NCBI GenBank assembly: GCA_945637645.1
Contig: CALZDK010000062.1
Coordinates: forward strand, 1-10,338
Length of the DNA stretch: 10,338 nucleotides
Direction of reading: 5' to 3'
Source of the DNA: an uncultured Prevotella sp.
Lineage (GTDB): Bacteria; Bacteroidota; Bacteroidia; Bacteroidales; Bacteroidaceae
The notes beneath the pieces were generated by a model. That model saw nothing but the letters and a program-made list of their open reading frames with translations. It was not told the origin of the DNA and did not search any database. Within the stretch, counting starts at the first letter, position 1. Every line of letters starts with the position of its first letter. This document shows positions 7,901 through 10,338 of the stretch, one piece after another. Both the position numbers and the translations under genes were made by a program.

Positions 7901-8542
7901 TATCCATGTTGTGGAACCGGTGAACAGTCGTTTGTCCATCTTCTGTATACCTGTCACGACAACATCACTAATGGTGTTGATGTCGCTTTCGAGAATGATG
8001 CTCACAGGCTTGCTTCCCGCCTTGCGCTTGTATGTCTTCATACCGATATATGAATATTCGAGCACGTCGGTGGGGCTTACGTCTTGCAGCTCGTAGCAAC
8101 CGTTTACGTCGGTAACGGTGGCATTCTGTGTTCCGACAACTTTAACCGATGCGCCTATGAGTGGTTCGCCGTTGGTATCCATAAGCTTACCTTTGGCAAC
8201 ATTGGCATCATGGGTTAACTGGACGGCCTCTCCCTTCTTTACCTGAATAAACTTTCCCTTAACATTCATCTGGAAAGGCAGACCTCCAAGGAGCTGCCTA
8301 ACGGCCTCGGGGGCTTCCTTATCCTTAATGTCAGCTGTTACCCTGTAGTTGCTAACATCACTGTAACTGTAGTGAATCTTGAAATAGCCCGACTGCTGTT
8401 CCACCCTGTTAAGGGCTGTAGGCAACGGAATGTTGTTGCAGCGCAACGAAATCTTTTTTCCTTGCGCCAAGACGTCTGTCACCTGAAAGAAGAGAAACAG
8501 GCAAAGACAGAAAATCATCCTGTAGGTTTTGCGTTTGTCCAT
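4973..8542 (-). CDS. SusC/RagA-like TonB-dependent transporter with STN signalling domain
   Basis: This gene encodes a 1189-residue outer-membrane importer powered by TonB-ExbBD. The order of parts is as follows. A signal peptide covers about 1-26 (ending VLAQ). An STN domain at about 30-105 would contact the periplasmic part of FecR. A carboxypeptidase-regulatory-like beta domain spans about 114-186 (GEPLIGASVKV, TDVNGCYEL). A TonB-box-like DVVVTG is at 193-198. The plug follows from about 200-340, with LEGRAAGVSVQN, IRVRG-like IQVRGATS, LWIVDGVVQDN and LRDGSATSIYGARAMAGVIVINTKKG-type sequence spread across it. The rest is the beta-barrel, ending in YTFTVRLGF with the usual terminal aromatic residue. 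The STN extension marks it as a transducer, not a plain importer, which fits the adjacent sigma/FecR pair. The start at 8542 is supported by the signal peptide. The leader upstream is discussed separately. The substrate is unknown. Confidence 0.96.
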   Translation of the reverse strand: MDKRKTYRMIFCLCLFLFFQVTDVLAQGKKISLRCNNIPLPTALNRVEQQSGYFKIHYSYSDVSNYRVTADIKDKEAPEAVRQLLGGLPFQMNVKGKFIQVKKGEAVQLTHDANVAKGKLMDTNGEPLIGASVKVVGTQNATVTDVNGCYELQDVSPTDVLEYSYIGMKTYKRKAGSKPVSIILESDINTISDVVVTGIQKMDKRLFTGSTTWIDAQDAKLDGVPDISRSLEGRAAGVSVQNVTGTFGTAPRIQVRGATSIYGNSQPLWIVDGVVQDNVIEVNTDELSSGNAETLLSSAIAGLNADDIESFQILRDGSATSIYGARAMAGVIVINTKKGHTGKTNINYTGEFTMRLKPSYDNFNIMNSQEQMSVYQELQKKGYLNPADVVNASKSGVYGTLAKLVASGEVENTDAGRNAWLRQQEYRNTDWFDLLFSNSIMQNHSVSISTGTEKSQHYASISLMDDPGWYKQSRVKRYTANLNSTFNFSQKLKVQLIANASSRAQKAPGTNNSEMNIVSGEVTRDFDINPYSFALNTSRVLDPTESYTRNYAAFNIFNELANNYIDLNTHEFKMQGQVTYNPIEGLELNAVGAVKRSSFASEHNVTEDSNEANAYRAMDNTIIRDNNPYLWTDPTNPYAVPVSVLPYGGIYQRSDYRMTSWDFRATAAYNKIFADTHIMNLFAGLESNELKRDKTWVRTYGRIYGFGNIANYDPTVFDKLKQEGGDYFTVSKAMERTAAFFGNATYSYKGRYIVNGTLRYEGTNTLGKDRTSRWLPTWNVSGAWNAQEEKWFDSLKPWMSHLTLKGSYSLTADRGPYNISNSSAIINSLVTWRPDGADQETALGITELGNSELTYEKKHELSLTADMGFLNNRINMEVSWYRRNNYDLIGAITVQGVGGELDKFGNIADMKSGGFELSLSTKNIKLKDFEWNTTFLYSHQYNKVKNLKNTSRIIDLVQGNGFALEGYPVRSIFSIPFNKLNGEGIPTFNVAEGKTTIDGINFQEYADLSWLKYEGSSDPTDYGSLENTFKYKGLRLSVFIVYSFGNVVRLDPVFSNTYNDLVATPREFNNRWSSAGEENRTSVPVIPSVRQNFLNPNLSIAYNAYNYSSERIAKGDFVRMKEISLDYTLPKKWLMPLGINSVNLKLQATNLFLIYADKKLNGMDPEFFNTGGVASPMPKQYTFTVRLGF

Positions 8543-8548
8543 ACGAAA

Positions 8549-8660
8549 GATTATTATTTGAATTAAAAATGTTTGTTGCGTCGGGGGTACGCTTTACACT
8601 ATAGACACAACTTTTGCGGAATGGGTACCACTTTTCTACAAAAAATCTCAAATAATAATC
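8549..8660. repeat. Perfect 13-nt inverted repeat bracketing the susC leader
   Basis: GATTATTATTTGA at 8549-8561 on the plus strand is the exact reverse complement of TCAAATAATAATC at 8648-8660, with 86 bases between the arms. In minus-strand RNA the proximal arm ends 6 bases before the susC ATG, so pairing of the arms would cover the translation start region. The distal arm also overlaps the candidate -7 box. If that promoter is used, the arm would not be in the mRNA and the repeat would act, if at all, at the DNA level. Confidence 0.6.
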
Positions 8661-8665
8661 GTTTT

Positions 8666-8677
8666 GTATAGATATAC
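8666..8677. promoter_or_regulatory. 12-bp dyad, possible operator
   Basis: GTATAGATATAC is a 5-bp inverted repeat with a 2-base centre. It lies within the spacer between the candidate -33 (8681-8678) and -7 (8656-8649) elements of the susC promoter, where a bound dimer would interfere with or modulate RNA polymerase. No protein in the window is an obvious ligand for it. AT-rich dyads of this size can occur by chance. Confidence 0.3.
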
Positions 8678-8741
8678 CAAATTATTACTGTCGTTTTAGT
8701 CAAAGAGATGTCATCAACGCTAGTTGAAAAAAAGGCTGATG

Positions 8742-9788
8742 TTATCTTACTGTTATCTCTGCATCGGAAAGTTCTACTACGAAACCGTCCATCTCATTCA
8801 GAGCCTCAACAACCTCCTCTATGGTCTGCACACGCTCTGCTACGAAATGCAGGCGTATCTGCATGGCCGCCTCGTTCTCGAATACAACCGTCTTGTTGTA
8901 CCATCGGCCCAGCTCTACCATAATGTTCAGCAATGGCTCATTATCAAAATACAGATAGCCTGCACGGCGCTGAATTACAGGATAGGTGTCGACGCTCGTA
9001 ATATCGAAGCCATTTGCACCCAACTGAGCCATCATGCCTGGCTGAAGTCTGTATTCACGGTAATCATCACTTTGCATGTTGACACTGCCCTCAACAAGTG
9101 TAACGCTGGCATCGTTCCGAGAATATGCCCTCATGAGGAAAGAGGTACCAAGAACCCTTGTCGAGAAGAAATCGTTGTCAACAATAAAAGGATGGCGGGC
9201 ATCTTTGGCAACATCAAAATATGCCTCACCTGTCATTCGCACTCTACGCTCCTTTCCTGTAAACGACTGCGGAAACTCCAACGAGCTCTCGCCATTGAGC
9301 CAAACTGTTGTACCATCGGAAAGAGTGAGCTCGCATTCATGTCCGCGAGGGGTCTTTATAACTACTTTAGAATTATTATTGCCATGCAGTGAAGAACCCT
9401 TGCCAAAAGCCAAAACATTTTCCTCAACCACAAGAGGCTCGTCATCACCACGTTTCATCGTAACATTACTATCGTTATCAATAGCTGCAAGTACCTCTTT
9501 CCCTGAAGGATGAGTAATATTGGAATGATACGACATTACGAACATAACGGCTAAACAAGCGGCCACAGCTCCACACAGCCACCATACAGGAGTATAGTGG
9601 CGTGAGGATGACTTTCCATTGTCTATGAGCTGACTGAACTTCTGCCATTCCTCATCAATATTGGGACAGGGATTGTCGCGTCTCAAGAAAAACTCGTGGA
9701 GCAAGTCTTGCTCTGTATCATTAGGCAATGAGCTGTCAGGGACTGTCTCATTAAGGTCAAAAGTACTGATTTCTTCCATTATTTTCAA
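8742..9788 (-). CDS. FecR-family anti-sigma factor
   Basis: This gene encodes a 348-residue inner-membrane regulator that holds the ECF sigma factor until signalled by the STN domain of the SusC partner. A cytoplasmic N-terminal region of about 65 residues, including EEWQKF near 46-51, precedes one membrane helix at about 67-87 (VWWLCGAVAACLAVMFVM). The periplasmic FecR domain spans about 141-237, with TPRGHECELTLSDGTTVWLN, MTGEAYFDVAKD and TRVLGTSFLMRAY as landmarks. A C-terminal DUF4974 domain, about 276-347, ends in AEITVR, as is typical. An alternative ATG lies three codons in, at 9779; neither start has a clear Shine-Dalgarno sequence. The gene follows the sigma gene by 42 bases with no terminator between them. 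All domains are complete, so it should be functional. Confidence 0.95.
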   Translation of the reverse strand: MKIMEEISTFDLNETVPDSSLPNDTEQDLLHEFFLRRDNPCPNIDEEWQKFSQLIDNGKSSSRHYTPVWWLCGAVAACLAVMFVMSYHSNITHPSGKEVLAAIDNDSNVTMKRGDDEPLVVEENVLAFGKGSSLHGNNNSKVVIKTPRGHECELTLSDGTTVWLNGESSLEFPQSFTGKERRVRMTGEAYFDVAKDARHPFIVDNDFFSTRVLGTSFLMRAYSRNDASVTLVEGSVNMQSDDYREYRLQPGMMAQLGANGFDITSVDTYPVIQRRAGYLYFDNEPLLNIMVELGRWYNKTVVFENEAAMQIRLHFVAERVQTIEEVVEALNEMDGFVVELSDAEITVR

Positions 9789-9830
9789 AACACACTTTAT
9801 ATAATGACTAAAAATGATACAAATCGGGCA

Positions 9831-10334
9831 CTACTTTTTCTCTTTAATAATGTTAAAACAGTTTCTCAACACAGCCATGCTTTTAGTAATGTGCTTTTTA
9901 ACTCCATCAGTGGTTATGCCAAGCTCGTCGGCCACTTGTCTATAGGTTTGATGCTGATAATAGCATCTCTCAAGCACATGCCTGCTTCGCGGTGACAAGT
10001 TGCTGACAGCCTTCTCCATGGCAGTAAGCCTTTGCTCGCGCAACAACCACTCTGAGTCGTTGTCATCGGCCATTAGTGCGACGAGTTGCTTGTCAATAGC
10101 GGTAGTGCTTGGCTGCGGTTTGGCAAGCTGCGAGAGGCACTTGTTTCTTACGCAGGCTCGCAGATAGTTTTCGAGTTTTGTACCATCAATATCGTCACGC
10201 CTGCACCATGCTGCCATGAAGGCTTCGCTAACCATATCCTTGGCAAGCTCTCCGTCCTGAAGGTACCGGAGAGCTACATGATATAAGGATGAATATTGCT
10301 GTCGGAAAACAATCTCGAACTGGCGTTTGTCCAT
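9831..10334 (-). CDS. ECF RNA polymerase sigma-70 factor (Bacteroides expansion type)
   Basis: This gene encodes a 167-residue sigma factor expected to direct RNA polymerase to the susC operon when released by FecR. Region 2 covers about residues 5-70, with the core-binding and -10 recognition helix around AKDMVSEAFMAAWCRR (31-46). Region 4 covers about 105-157, with a helix-turn-helix at about 131-153 (YRQVADELGITTDGVKKHI). There is no region 1 or 3, as is normal for ECF factors, and the length is usual. The start at 10334 is firm on its upstream side because the codon just before it is an in-frame TAA, so the protein cannot extend beyond the window. Its own promoter and ribosome-binding site lie outside. 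It matches the RpoE-like Bacteroidetes family that is paired with FecR and SusC. Confidence 0.95.
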   Translation of the reverse strand: MDKRQFEIVFRQQYSSLYHVALRYLQDGELAKDMVSEAFMAAWCRRDDIDGTKLENYLRACVRNKCLSQLAKPQPSTTAIDKQLVALMADDNDSEWLLREQRLTAMEKAVSNLSPRSRHVLERCYYQHQTYRQVADELGITTDGVKKHITKSMAVLRNCFNIIKEKK

Positions 10335-10338
10335 TTAC

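Larger units (their letters stand above)
8543..8741 (-). promoter_or_regulatory. fecR-susC intergenic leader region
   Basis: This gap of about 200 bases is the only sizeable non-coding stretch inside the locus and is the expected site of susC control. It is AT-rich. On the minus strand, a TTTG at 8681-8678 is followed after 21 bases by ATTATTTG (8656-8649). This resembles the Bacteroidetes sigma-A pattern of TTTG at -33 and TAnnTTTG at -7, with two mismatches in the second box. Transcription would start near 8642, giving a leader of about 100 bases. The gap also contains a palindrome and an inverted repeat, listed separately. A different, sigma-ECF promoter could lie nearer the gene, for which I know no reliable consensus. 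Confidence 0.45.

Noticed and set aside
8712..8741. Hairpin just after the fecR stop (TCAAC/GTTGA, with nested CATCA/TGATG) as a terminator
   Set aside because: The stems are only 5 bp. In the direction of transcription the T-run comes before the inner hairpin and not after it, so it does not fit an intrinsic terminator.
9789..9830. Separate promoter for fecR in the 42-base gap after the sigma gene
   Set aside because: A TTTG is present, but no matching TAnnTTTG box lies at suitable spacing. The short gap without a terminator fits cotranscription better.
879..10334. Calling the locus a polysaccharide utilisation locus with a named glycan
   Set aside because: SusC, SusD and the ECF/FecR pair alone do not define a glycan substrate, and no carbohydrate-active enzyme is present in the window.

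Overview
The window looks like chromosomal DNA from a member of the Bacteroidales, most likely a Prevotella-type genome. The evidence is a SusC/SusD pair, an ECF sigma/FecR pair of the Bacteroides-expansion type, lipoproteins with Bacteroidetes-style lipoboxes, mostly absent Shine-Dalgarno sequences, and an IS1380-like relic. The genus is inferred from style, not proven.

About 92% of the window (879-10334, all minus strand) is one locus in the order: ECF sigma factor, FecR-type anti-sigma factor, SusC-like TonB-dependent transporter with an N-terminal STN signalling domain, SusD-like surface lipoprotein, HExxH zinc-metallohydrolase lipoprotein, DUF4302 lipoprotein. The four genes from susC onward are 18-27 bases apart and probably form one transcript. 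Sigma and fecR are 42 bases apart, and 197 bases separate fecR from susC. The likely logic is as follows. A substrate is captured by the SusD-like protein and the two accessory lipoproteins, and may be trimmed by the metallohydrolase. It is then imported by the SusC-like barrel. The STN domain reports occupancy to FecR, which frees the sigma factor to raise transcription of susC and the genes after it. No glycoside hydrolase, lyase or sulfatase is present, so a glycan substrate is not supported. A peptide or peptide-linked ligand is an inference from the metallohydrolase.

The fecR-susC gap holds a 12-bp dyad, a plausible Bacteroidetes -33/-7 promoter, and a perfect 13-nt inverted repeat whose proximal arm lies just before the susC start codon.

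Bases 1-878 carry no intact gene. They contain a short tandem repeat, a 36-codon N-terminal remnant resembling IS1380-family transposases, a five-unit array of palindromes with an exact 22-bp period, and a hairpin that probably ends the operon. The array is the least explained structure in the window.
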